Assembly (NCBI GenBank): GCA_039583705.1
Contig: JAVKSM010000126.1
Location: forward strand, 1-8,177
Direction of reading: 5' to 3'
Source: JAVKSM01 sp039583705
GTDB lineage: Bacteria > Actinomycetota > Actinomycetes > Mycobacteriales > Pseudonocardiaceae
DNA length: 8,177 nucleotides
In this document: one piece after another, positions 1 through 5,548 of the stretch
Numbering within the stretch: position 1 is the first letter of the stretch
How the letters are laid out: each line of letters begins with the position of its first letter
Program-made: the position numbers and the translations under genes
The notes under the pieces: model-generated
The model's input: only the letters and a program-made list of their open reading frames with translations
What the model was told of the DNA's origin: nothing
Database searches by the model: none

Positions 1-314
1 AACCTGCGCTGCAGGTCGCAGTCGAACCCCGAGGTGGGATCCGGGCAGTCGGGCGCCGACGCGGCCGACGCGGCCGGCGGCGTCGGTGGTGTGGCCGGCG
101 AGCCGGGCAGCGGGACGAGGCCGGCGGGGGGATCGGCCGACGGCGCCGGGGAAGACGCGCCCGGGGCCGACGCAACCGGGGCCGAGGACGCGGGTTGGAG
201 GATCGCTGTGCCGGCGACACGCGCCGGCGCGCCGGCCCCACAGGCGGTGGCGACGAGCCCGGCGAGGGACACCACGATGAGCAGCCGCAGGCTCCGGCAG
301 GGGGGACGGGGCAC
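1..314 (-). CDS. Secreted lipoprotein, N-terminal part (runs off left edge)
   Basis: Open frame on the minus strand from GTG at 314 to the window edge, with an in-frame TAG at 324-326 just upstream, so GTG 314 is the first possible start. The product begins with a few basic residues, then a hydrophobic stretch (LLIVVSLAGLVATAC) ending in a lipobox-like A-T-A-C with Cys at residue 25, as in type II signal peptides. A low-complexity Ala/Pro/Ser linker of about 60 residues follows, then a DCPDPTSGFDCDLQRR segment with two Cys where a folded domain seems to begin. The layout is that of an exported actinobacterial lipoprotein tethered to the membrane outer face. The catalytic or binding domain lies outside the window, so I cannot name the function; a serine hydrolase or beta-lactamase-like domain is only a guess. 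No clear Shine-Dalgarno is visible. It diverges from the gene at 447. Confidence 0.62.
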   Translation of the reverse strand, partial: MPRPPCRSLRLLIVVSLAGLVATACGAGAPARVAGTAILQPASSAPVASAPGASSPAPSADPPAGLVPLPGSPATPPTPPAASAASAPDCPDPTSGFDCDLQRR

Positions 315-364
315 CGCGGCAGGCTAGCGGTCGCAGCGCGGGCCTGGTTCACGCGCCGCCACGC

Positions 365-408
365 CCGTTTCATATCGTCGTCGCGACCGTTTCACGTCGT
401 CGTCGCGA
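365..408. repeat. Two 22-bp tandem repeats in a divergent promoter region
   Basis: Copies at 365-386 and 387-408 differ at only two positions (TA at 373-374 versus CG at 395-396). Each begins CCGTTTCA and ends CGTCGTCGCGA. A truncated third copy (CCGTTC) starts at 409. The 22-bp period is about two helical turns, so a regulator could bind both copies on one DNA face. The repeats sit between the divergent starts at 314 (minus) and 447 (plus), directly before the promoter candidate at 411-435. Confidence 0.7.
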
Positions 409-410
409 CC

Positions 411-435
411 GTTCCCCCGGTGCCCGGTTGGGTAC
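411..435 (+). promoter_or_regulatory. Candidate sigma-B/sigma-F-type promoter
   Basis: GTTC at 411-414, a 15-base spacer, then GGGTAC at 430-435. This resembles the actinobacterial stress promoter pattern GTTT (or GNNT)-N14-16-GGGTAY, with the last -35 base off consensus. The -35 box is the start of the truncated third copy of the 22-bp repeat. Transcription would begin around 442-447, so an mRNA starting at GTG 447 could be leaderless. GGGTAC occurs by chance in GC-rich DNA, so this is tentative. Confidence 0.35.
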
Positions 436-446
436 CCTGGCCGATC

Positions 447-1196
447 GTGGACGAGGGCCGACCGACGGTTCGCGCCGCGGAGCCGGCGCGGCCGGTGTCC
501 GCGGGGCCGGGGCCGGCGCGACCGACACCGCCGGAGGGATTGTTCGTCTCCCTCGAGGAGCAGCTCGCGAACGTCCGACGGTGGAACGCGGACTGGGAGT
601 GGGGGTTCACCGACGAGGACCTCGACGCGGTCGACCTCACCCCGCCCGATCACCCGGAGCCGCTCGTCGTCGACGTCGTCGCGGTGTACCTGGACGAGCT
701 GTACCTGGGCGAGGACCTCGAACCGATGGACGGCGTCCGTCGCACCTGCCACGAGCTGTGGACCCTGGCGTCGGAGCGGCAGCCCAACACCTGGTCGTGG
801 GACTGGTACCAGCACCTGTGGTGGGGACGCCCCAAGCCGGTCCGGCTGCTCGACGGCATCGCCCACCGGCCCGGCGTCCGCCGGGTGACCCTCGACCTGG
901 CGGCGCACTGGCAACCGGGACGGCACAGCCGGCCCGGCAACGTCCGCGGCCGGGACTCCGCGCACGCCGAGATCCTCGCCGCCGCGGCCCACTTCCCGCG
1001 CTGGGCCCGCGCCATGGACGGCGTCACGGTCCCCTACATCTGGCTTTCGGGGTACCAGGTGACGATCCCGGAGACCTCGGCCCACCTGCGTCTGCCGGGC
1101 CTGGCGTGGGTGGGGTACCGGCGCACGCTCAGCCTCACGGTCGACTGGGCCGACCACTCCCACCCCGGGTGGGCCTCGCCGGTGTGCCTCGACTGA
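447..1196 (+). CDS. Hypothetical Trp-rich protein, 249 aa
   Basis: Strong coding character, with G/C at most third codon positions up to TGA 1194-1196. I chose GTG 447 because coding character fades upstream and because a promoter candidate ends 11 bases before it; GTG 495 is an alternative. The first ~35 residues are Pro/Ala-rich and probably unstructured. The rest looks like one globular domain: an acidic segment (NADWEWGFTDEDLDAVDL), a helix-like stretch VVAVYLDELYL, a Trp-dense run (SWDWYQHLWW) and a C-terminal part with PYIWLSGYQVT and WASPVCLD. There is no signal peptide, membrane segment or known catalytic motif, so it is probably cytoplasmic. I do not recognise the family. Its neighbours give no functional clue beyond sharing a repeat-bearing divergent promoter with a lipoprotein gene. 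Confidence 0.72.
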   Translation: MDEGRPTVRAAEPARPVSAGPGPARPTPPEGLFVSLEEQLANVRRWNADWEWGFTDEDLDAVDLTPPDHPEPLVVDVVAVYLDELYLGEDLEPMDGVRRTCHELWTLASERQPNTWSWDWYQHLWWGRPKPVRLLDGIAHRPGVRRVTLDLAAHWQPGRHSRPGNVRGRDSAHAEILAAAAHFPRWARAMDGVTVPYIWLSGYQVTIPETSAHLRLPGLAWVGYRRTLSLTVDWADHSHPGWASPVCLD

Positions 1197-1210
1197 GGGG
1201 GCCGCTCCCG

Positions 1211-1256
1211 GGACCAGGCTTTCCGGTCACTCCCTGGACCAGGGCTTTCCGGTCAC
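1211..1256. repeat. Doubled 20/21-bp direct repeat, possible IS-end relic
   Basis: GGACCAGGCTTTCCGGTCAC at 1211-1230 recurs at 1236-1256 with one extra G, a period of about 25 bp. It begins 14 bases after the stop of the gene at 447-1196 and overlaps the stop codon of the minus-strand remnant at 1253-1543. Paired ~20-bp repeats are typical of transposase-binding sites at ends of IS21-like elements, but no transposase is next to it. Confidence 0.55.
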
Positions 1257-1543
1257 GCCGCCAGCACGCTCCGCGCCCGCTGCAGGAAGTCGCCCACCGC
1301 CGGCAGGCTCGCGTGCGGCCCCAACCGCCGATAGAGATCACGGATCAGCCCGACACCGGTGGCCGAGTCCAGGCCGCTGGCCAACGCTGGTGCGTGGGCA
1401 GCCTACCGGCCGGCCTCGCGGTCCTGGGCGCCGCGACGCCGGCATTCCTCATACGCCGGGCGTATACCGCACAGGCCGGGCACATACCGCCATACCTGCC
1501 GCGTCAACGGGGGTGCCCGAGCGGCCGGGTTGGCTCCCCGCAT
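1253..1543 (-). pseudogene. Small unknown protein split by an in-frame TAG
   Basis: One minus-strand frame runs from ATG 1543 to TGA 1253-1255 and is broken only by TAG at 1403-1405. The first half (46 aa) contains WRYVPGLCGIRPAYEECRRR and ends DREAGR. The second half (49 codons) includes LDSATGVGLIRDLYRRLG and PAVGDFLQRARSVLAA. Both halves have high third-position GC and protein-like composition, so I read them as one ~96-residue gene with a nonsense mutation. Two separate small ORFs are possible, since TTG 1384 could start the second. I do not recognise the family. It is Arg-rich and probably alpha-helical, without a membrane segment. No convincing ribosome site precedes ATG 1543. Confidence 0.42.
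1451..1490. repeat. Palindrome plus 16-bp direct repeat
   Basis: ATACGCC-G-GGCGTAT forms a perfect 7-1-7 palindrome at 1451-1465. GCCGGGC-NN-ATACCGC occurs at 1455-1470 and again at 1475-1490, a 20-bp period. Both lie inside the small minus-strand ORF, so codon constraint or chance could explain them. An operator is possible but unproven. Confidence 0.35.
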
Positions 1544-1758
1544 GGCCCCAGGGCCGGGTCAGACACCCGTGGGCGCACCGAGGTTTCCATGCCCCGGCGA
1601 CACCAGTGCCCCGACGGTGCGGCCCGATCGTCCCCGGTCCTGGGTGCCACCCACCGGCGAAGGGCATTGATGAAACGCGTCGAAGGCGCGCGGCAACGGG
1701 TGGTCTTGGCGCGGTCATCAGCGCCAGGTGCCGCTGCCGCGAGCAGAGCACCGAGCAG

Positions 1759-1968
1759 TTGGTGCGTCTCGGGGTGGCAGCGCTCGTGCTGCTGGGACGG
1801 GACGAGGTGGATGGCACGGGGCGGTGCCGGGTGTGCCACCCACGTCGCTGGTGGCGGCCCTGCCGCAACGAGTCGTGCACCGTCCAGGCGGTGCTGAGCT
1901 TCTGCCTGGACGGCCCCGTGGGATCTGACCTGGTGTGGCGGCAGGTGGGGGCGTCACCCCGAGAATAG
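1759..1968 (+). CDS. Small Cys-rich hypothetical protein, ~69 aa
   Basis: The plus-strand frame ending at TAG 1966-1968 shows protein-like sequence from about 1735: LVRLGVAALVLLGRDE, then GRCRVCHPRRWW and a C-terminal VQAVLSFCLDGP. Four Cys are spaced C-x2-C-x8-C-x4-C, a possible small zinc-binding unit flanked by Trp and Arg. The start is uncertain; TTG 1759 or GTG 1762 are the nearest candidates and neither has a strong Shine-Dalgarno. A longer N-terminus is possible because the frame stays open to 1390. It resembles short Cys/Trp proteins common in actinobacterial accessory DNA, but that is an impression, not a named family. Confidence 0.42.
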   Translation: MVRLGVAALVLLGRDEVDGTGRCRVCHPRRWWRPCRNESCTVQAVLSFCLDGPVGSDLVWRQVGASPRE

Positions 1969-1987
1969 GCCGCCTCACCTCCGATGA

Positions 1988-2131
1988 ACGGAGACCAGCC
2001 GCCTGGTCAACGAACTCGCCGAAGCCGACGACGGCAATATCCAACGAACCCATCCGACTCCCATCCCCGTAACCTTGACAGCCGAGGACGCCGGTCCCGC
2101 CGGTCTGCCTACCCTGTCCGCCTACTTCTGA
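1988..2131 (+). pseudogene. 3' remnant of an unrecognised gene
   Basis: After an in-frame TGA at 1985-1987, one frame is open to TGA 2129-2131 and encodes about 47 residues, including RLVNELAEADDGNIQR and GPAGLPTLSAYF. Composition and codon use are protein-like, but there is no ATG or GTG near the beginning, so it reads as the C-terminal end of a gene whose 5' part is lost or out of frame. Its stop lies one base before the GAAGGAG at 2133-2139 of the SDR remnant, so the two were probably once in one operon. I cannot assign a family. Confidence 0.4.
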
Positions 2132-2132
2132 C

Positions 2133-2139
2133 GAAGGAG
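2133..2139 (+). promoter_or_regulatory. Orphaned Shine-Dalgarno (GAAGGAG)
   Basis: A near-perfect ribosome site sits directly after the upstream stop codon. The only codon at normal spacing is CTG 2146, which is out of frame with the SDR reading frame. The in-frame GTG 2157 is 17 bases away. This suggests the original SDR start codon was mutated or shifted. Confidence 0.5.
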
Positions 2140-2156
2140 AGTCCCCTGCGGCCGAG

Positions 2157-2842
2157 GTGCAAGGTCAGCAGCCTGAGCAGCAGCAGTCAGGACCAGGCAC
2201 TACCGCCGAGATGGATCCGAAGCCGCAGGACGAGATGACCGATTACGTTGGGCGCGGGCTGCTCGAGGGCAAGCGGGCGCTCAATCACCGGGGGTGACTC
2301 CGGGATCGGCCGCGCGGTGGCAATCGCGTTCGCCAGGGAGGGCGCCGACATCGCGATCGCCTACCTGTGCGAGCACCAGGACGCCCAGCACACCGCGCGC
2401 CTGGTCGCGGCCGCCGGGCGGCGGGCGGCGGACGGTGCTGCTACCCGGCGAGCTCGCCGACGAGCACCACGCGAGGCAGATCGTCGAGCAGACTGTCGAA
2501 GAGCTTGGGGGCCTGGACATCCTCGTCAACCACGTCGGGACCCAGACCCCCGTGGAATCGCTGGAGCAGCTCAGCTCCGAACAGTTCGACTACACCTTCA
2601 AGGTCAACATCTACAGCCGTTTCTGGACCACCAAGGCCGCCCTGCGTCACCTGCCCGAGGGTAGGTCGATCATCAATACCGCGTCCATCAACGGCCTGCG
2701 GGGCAACAAGATGCTCCTCGACTACTCCGCCACCAAGGGGGCGGTGCTCGCGTTCACCGTGTTCTTCGCGGCCGAGCGGCTCTCCAGCTACTACACCGGT
2801 GAGGTGCTCGCCCCGATAGGCGGCGAGACCCTTCCCGGCTGA
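2157..2842 (+). pseudogene. Short-chain dehydrogenase/reductase, decayed
   Basis: Reading across three frames gives a general-stress-protein-39/YhxC-like NAD(P)-dependent SDR. It has a Gln-rich leader (EVQGQQPEQQQSGPG), DPKPQDEMTDYVGRGLLEGK, the nucleotide-binding ITGGDSGIGRA, LGGLDILVNHVGTQ, and the catalytic Tyr and Lys in YSATK (Tyr codon 2723, Lys codon 2735). Frame changes fall at an extra A at 2283-2284 and an apparent excess of one or seven bases in the GGC-rich run near 2425-2434. After VLAFT, near 2758, the sequence jumps in frame to VFFAAERLSSYYTGEVL. That skips roughly 55-60 residues that the family has after YxxxK, including the NAVAPG loop. About 225 residues remain against the usual 285-300. 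The 5' start is also lost. The deletion makes it non-functional even if the frameshifts are sequencing errors. Confidence 0.82.
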
Positions 2843-2958
2843 GGCCACTGAGGGGAGAGACCACCGGGCACGACCAGACCGGCTTCCCGCTACGCCTGGC
2901 TTGACCTGCTTGCCCACATCTCGGCGACCTCCGCGGGCCGCCGATGGTCTCCCTAGTG

Positions 2959-3459
2959 TCACCGGAGGTCTTCCCGTCGGTCTCGGGCTCGAGCGCGCGC
3001 CTCGGCGATCACACGGCCGGCGACGTCGGCATCCTCGTGTCCCTCGCTGACCACGTCACTGTGGGCATCGAGACTGCGGTAGACGTCGAAGAAGTTGCCG
3101 AGCTCGTTGCGCTGGTAATCGGGAAGCTGGGAAAGGTCGGTGATCCCGGTGTAGGCGGGTTCGCCTTCCGGGACGCACACCACCTTCGCCTCCCGACGCT
3201 CCCCGCTGCGGATCCACAAGACGCCGATCGGTCGGCAGCGCACCCATACCCCGGGGTAGGTGGGCTCCACCGCGAGGACCAAGGCGTCGAGCGGCTCGCC
3301 GTCGGAGCCCACCGTGCCGGGTACGAAGCCGTAGTCGGCAGGAAAGGCAAACGATCCGGGCAGCCGCCTGTCGAACCGGATGACGCCCTGTGCCTCGTCC
3401 AACTCGTACTTGTTGCGGGACCCACGCGGGGTCTCGATGACGACGTCGACGTTGTCCAT
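2959..3459 (-). CDS. ppa: Inorganic pyrophosphatase, type I, divergent
   Basis: A 166-aa product from ATG 3459, of normal family length; the frame is open 30 codons further upstream but similarity to the family starts at VDVVIETPRGSRNKYE. The enzyme would hydrolyse cytosolic pyrophosphate to phosphate using Mg2+. The E. coli enzyme aligns without gaps from Lys29 to Lys104: Lys17, Glu19, Arg31, Tyr43, Asp53 and Asp58 match Lys29, Glu31, Arg43, Tyr55, Asp65 and Asp70, and Lys92 matches Lys104. Four positions differ: Asp67 is Glu55, Asp97 is Ser85, Asp102 is Glu90, and the Tyr-Lys of HYKDLE is Tyr-Arg in VYRSLD. The C-terminus is an Ala/Arg-rich helix (RVIAEARARARDRRED). It could be a weakly active or specialised second pyrophosphatase. 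No strong Shine-Dalgarno precedes ATG 3459; the GAAGGAG further upstream is about 30 bases away. Confidence 0.88.
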   Translation of the reverse strand: MDNVDVVIETPRGSRNKYELDEAQGVIRFDRRLPGSFAFPADYGFVPGTVGSDGEPLDALVLAVEPTYPGVWVRCRPIGVLWIRSGERREAKVVCVPEGEPAYTGITDLSQLPDYQRNELGNFFDVYRSLDAHSDVVSEGHEDADVAGRVIAEARARARDRREDLR

Positions 3460-3846
3460 CGTGCCGGTTACCCGCCGTCGCGCCCGCCGATGCTCCTTCT
3501 TCGACAGCGGTGACGTCCACGTCCCGCCGGCCCGCCCATGCCGCGCCACCGCTCATGACGCGCGGAGCGGCGACTCTCCCTCGTCCTCACCCTCGGCACC
3601 CGGCTCTGAGGTGGTCGAAGCCCTCGTCCTGCGAGCACTGTGGTTCTACGCCCACCCCCCTGAGGCTTCTTGTTCATCGCGAGAGCCCACCCAGGGCGCA
3701 GGCACGCCGTCGAGGCTCGCGGTCGGTGTCGAGGTCCATGCGGTGCGCCCCAGGTGCGCCCCAGGTGCGCCCCTCCGACCGGAGGGTTCCGCCGCGGTTC
3801 GCGCCTCAAGCCGCCCGAGCCGCCGCCCCGTCTGAGCGGCCTCGAT
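3460..3846. other. Intergenic region between ppa and the acidic-protein gene
   Basis: I see no convincing gene here; the open frames are Arg/Pro/Ser-rich shadows. It holds the upstream part of the ppa frame to about 3549, a triple 11-bp repeat (3742-3774) and a small hairpin CCCTCC-GACC-GGAGGG at 3771-3786. Confidence 0.55.
3742..3774. repeat. Three 11-bp tandem repeats
   Basis: GGTGCGCCCCA at 3742-3752 and 3753-3763, with a third copy at 3764-3774 ending in T. An 11-bp period is one helical turn. It is noncoding, about 75 bases before the promoter candidate of the acidic-protein gene. It may be replication slippage or a phased binding site. Confidence 0.65.
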
Positions 3847-3871
3847 GTGTAACGTGCAGCCAAGGGGGTAC
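3847..3871 (+). promoter_or_regulatory. Candidate sigma-B-type stress promoter
   Basis: GTGT at 3847-3850, exactly 15 bases, then GGGTAC at 3866-3871. This fits the published Streptomyces sigma-B pattern GNNT-N14-16-GGGTAY. Transcription would start near 3878, leaving a ~34-base leader with GAGGAG at 3901-3906 before ATG 3912. The placement and leader length fit well, which raises confidence above a chance GGGTAC. Confidence 0.55.
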
Positions 3872-3911
3872 TCGTACTCGGACCCGTCCCCTTGTTGATC
3901 GAGGAGCAGAG

Positions 3912-4169
3912 ATGCCCGACGACTCCGAAAAGCGCATGACAGACCTCAACGAAGACACGGGACTCGATGCCTCAGCAGAGGAGTTCAAGGAGCGCATAGA
4001 GGAAACGTACGGAGACATTGAGCACGGATCTGCCGCGGGCAAGCCAGATCCTACGACCGCTGAGAGCTCTCCCGAAGACGCGGGAACCCAGAAAGGCGGC
4101 ATGCAAGAGGTGGACACTCAGGACACCGTAGCCTCTGCCCGTGACGAGCGGCAATACGGCGCCCCCTAG
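3912..4169 (+). CDS. Small acidic hypothetical protein, 85 aa
   Basis: ATG 3912 has GAGGAG at 3901-3906, five bases upstream, a textbook ribosome site, so the start is well supported. The product has 23 Asp/Glu in 85 residues, only three aromatics, and is rich in Thr, Ser, Gly and Gln. The first ~35 residues (for example SAEEFKERIEETYGDIEHG) could form an amphipathic helix, while the rest looks disordered. There is no signal peptide, membrane segment or Cys. Third codon positions are less GC-rich than in the neighbours, perhaps reflecting transfer or composition bias. Family unknown; with the candidate sigma-B promoter it could be a stress-induced hydrophilic protein, which is inference. TAG 4167-4169 lies inside the first copy of a 20-bp tandem duplication. 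Confidence 0.72.
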   Translation: MPDDSEKRMTDLNEDTGLDASAEEFKERIEETYGDIEHGSAAGKPDPTTAESSPEDAGTQKGGMQEVDTQDTVASARDERQYGAP

Positions 4170-4203
4170 AAAGCTGGGGAGTGCCCTAGAAAGCTGGGGA
4201 GTG
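4164..4203. repeat. Exact 20-bp tandem duplication
   Basis: CCCTAGAAAGCTGGGGAGTG occurs at 4164-4183 and again, identically, at 4184-4203. The first copy carries the stop codon of the acidic-protein gene. On the minus strand it reads CACTCCCCAGCTTTCTAGGG twice after TGA, like the doubled binding sites at IS21-type ends. No transposase is adjacent, so a relic end or a recent slippage duplication are both possible. Confidence 0.75.
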
Positions 4204-4236
4204 TCACCGGCTGGCCGCTCCTGGTAGGCACGGACG

Positions 4237-4276
4237 CAAACGCTGGGCGGGACGCGCCCACCCCGCTCAGCGTTTG
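4237..4276. terminator. Strong hairpin, probable terminator
   Basis: Arms CAAACGCTGGGCGGG (4237-4251) and CCCGCTCAGCGTTTG (4262-4276) pair over 15 positions with a single G-T type mismatch and a 10-base loop. There is no U-tract, which is common for actinobacterial terminators. It lies about 70 bases after the acidic-protein stop and could end that transcript, or act on minus-strand transcripts. A mobile-element end is an alternative. Confidence 0.55.
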
Positions 4277-4695
4277 TGCTGGTGGCCGGTGGTGTTCGTG
4301 ATGCCGGCACAGGATGGCACCCAGGACAGCTCCTCCGTCGGCGGCTCCTTCTCGGGTCCGCAGCGGCCGGCCGGTCGAGGCCGGTCGGGGCGCTCCGGAG
4401 GCTGGCGCCATGGCCGTGCCGTGGGCCGAGCCGGCTTCGCTGCTGGTGGCGGGGCGCCGCCGCCCGGCGGTGGGCTTGTCCCAGGTGCCATATCTGTCTC
4501 CCCATGTGCCATATCTGTCCGCGATCACGAACAACGAACCGACGCGAACGATCCCGGACTGTGGCGACCGGCGTTCCCCACGCCCGAGATGGTGCACACC
4601 GCCGACGCCGATCACGATCAACCCGACGGCCGCCCACCCGATCGTCCGGTTCGACAACTCCGGGTACGGCCGCTCCCGCGCCGACCGGTGGCGGT
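4277..4695. other. Stretch without a supportable gene
   Basis: All six frames here are Arg/Pro/Gly-rich low-complexity shadows or short pieces without starts. One minus-strand piece from TTG 4657 (NRTIGWAAVGLIVIGVGGVHH) is hydrophobic enough to be a membrane-segment remnant but soon turns into low-complexity sequence. The only clear structure is the doubled repeat at 4485-4519. Confidence 0.5.
4485..4519. repeat. Doubled 14-bp direct repeat
   Basis: GTGCCATATCTGTC occurs exactly at 4485-4498 and 4506-4519, a 21-bp period (two helical turns). The AT-rich core stands out from the surrounding GC-rich DNA. It is suited to binding by a dimeric regulator or a transposase; paired repeats with this period occur at IS21-type ends. 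Confidence 0.7.
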
Positions 4696-4962
4696 CTGCG
4701 GATCGGGGTCAGGTTCAATCATGCGGTCACTGATGAGGCAATAGCAACCGCTGTCGCACAGGGACCGGGCGAGTTCCGAGCGCAGTGCGGCGCGGTGATG
4801 GTGTCGGGCGCGCTGTGCACCGCACCCGGCGCGATATGCCCGGCGTGCGCGACGTTCCACCAGCAGGCTCAGTCGCCGGGTGGGGGTGGAGGGAGTGCCG
4901 TGCGCGTCAGCACGTTTCTTGGTCAGGTGGTGTCGCGTTGTGCCTCGGTGTTTGAGGATCCG
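4696..4962 (+). pseudogene. Cys-rich small protein remnant
   Basis: The plus-strand frame shows protein-like sequence from about 4702, with FNHAVTDEAIATAVAQGPG, FRAQCGAVMVSGALC and APGAICPACATFHQQ. Cys spacing is C-x9-C-x6-C-x2-C, a likely zinc-binding site. This looks like a family of short Pseudonocardiales hypothetical proteins, by impression only. No ATG, GTG or TTG is present in frame near the beginning (CTG 4696 and GTC 4708 are the nearest), and no stop ends it before the methyltransferase fragment, so start and end are approximate and the gene is probably damaged. Confidence 0.38.
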
Positions 4963-5019
4963 GCAGGCAGTCGCGCATTACGCCGGTCACGTCCGACCGC
5001 GCCGTTTGAGGAGCCTGAT

Positions 5020-5313
5020 GTGGTGGCGTTCACCGTTGCTGCCCCCTCGCCCGCGCGTATGTCCAATGCCGCGCTGCGGGGTAAGGACAACTTCCCGGTT
5101 GACCTGGAAGCCAACCAGCGCATCTACGAGGCGGTGGGCGAGCGTGTGGTGCGCGCCACCGCGTTCGAAAACGACGGCTTCCGGCAACGCTCCACCGCCT
5201 ACCTCGCCGAGCGCTGCGGGATCGAACAGTTCATCGACGTCGGCTGCGGCCTACCGGTCACGCGGGAGGCGACGACGCATGCGATCGCCCAGCGGTATGT
5301 CCCGAGTGCCCGC
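5020..5313 (+). pseudogene. DUF574-type SAM methyltransferase, N-terminal fragment
   Basis: GTG 5020 has GAGGAG at 5008-5013, six bases upstream. The product has the DUF574/Methyltransf_19 signature: PSPAR at residues 9-13, GKDNF at 21-25, FRQRSTAYLAE, then the SAM-binding motif FIDVGCGLP at 71-79 and REATTHAIAQRYVPSAR to residue 98. In the family this is followed by VVYVDNDP and about 150 more residues; here the similarity stops at about 5313 and the frame continues as the antisense of an XRE regulator fragment to 5733. The fragment keeps the glycine loop but lacks the rest of the SAM and substrate sites, so it should be inactive. Full-length relatives often sit beside XRE regulators in actinobacteria. 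Confidence 0.75.
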
Positions 5314-5489
5314 CAGGTCCTCGAGCAGGCCGCGGTGGTGGAAGTGGCGCTGCCCGGTCTCCAGCAGCGACAGGTAGGGCTGCTGATGCCGGCCAGCCCG
5401 GCCGCCACCTCCAGGCTCAGTCCGCGGCGGCGGATCAGCCGCATCCGCGCTCCGATCTCCGCGGGTTCCGGGGGGGTCACCGCGATCAC
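5314..5489 (-). pseudogene. XRE-family DNA-binding regulator, N-terminal fragment
   Basis: From GTG 5489 the product has EIGARMRLIRRRGLSLEVAA and GLAGIS, then after a one-base loss near 5380 continues in another frame with PYLSLLETGQRHFHHRGLLEDLA. This is a helix-turn-helix_3 domain: helix 2 in LSLEVAAGLAGIS and the recognition helix in PYLSLLETGQ. An AAG (Lys) codon before Pro appears reduced to AG. After LLEDLA the similarity ends and the sequence becomes the antisense of the DUF574 fragment. The two gene pieces are therefore joined 3' to 3', a deletion or inversion scar. A regulator of this size is usually about 280 residues. Confidence 0.72.
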
Positions 5490-5548
5490 ACCTCACAGGG
5501 TCGATGCTGGTACTTGTATGTGGTCAGTTTGGCAGGATGGTGGCCAGC

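Noticed and set aside
365..408. CRISPR-like array
   Set aside because: The two units are directly adjacent with no spacer between them and no cas genes nearby.
324..1163. 279-aa minus-strand frame opposite the 249-aa gene
   Set aside because: Arg/Val/Pro-rich antisense frame typical of GC-rich DNA; the plus strand has the better codon pattern and residue mix.
428..1897. 489-aa plus-strand frame
   Set aside because: Almost entirely Arg/Gly/Pro/Ala; it overlaps the real gene in another frame and runs through unrelated remnants.
2843..2958. Terminator from GGGAGAGACCA and TGGTCTCCC
   Set aside because: The arms are about 80 bases apart and imperfect, too far for an intrinsic terminator.
4267..4512. 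81-aa minus-strand ORF ending at the hairpin
   Set aside because: Pro/Ala/Arg-rich, its start falls inside the 14-bp repeat pair, and no ribosome site is present. The stop next to the hairpin is suggestive but not enough.
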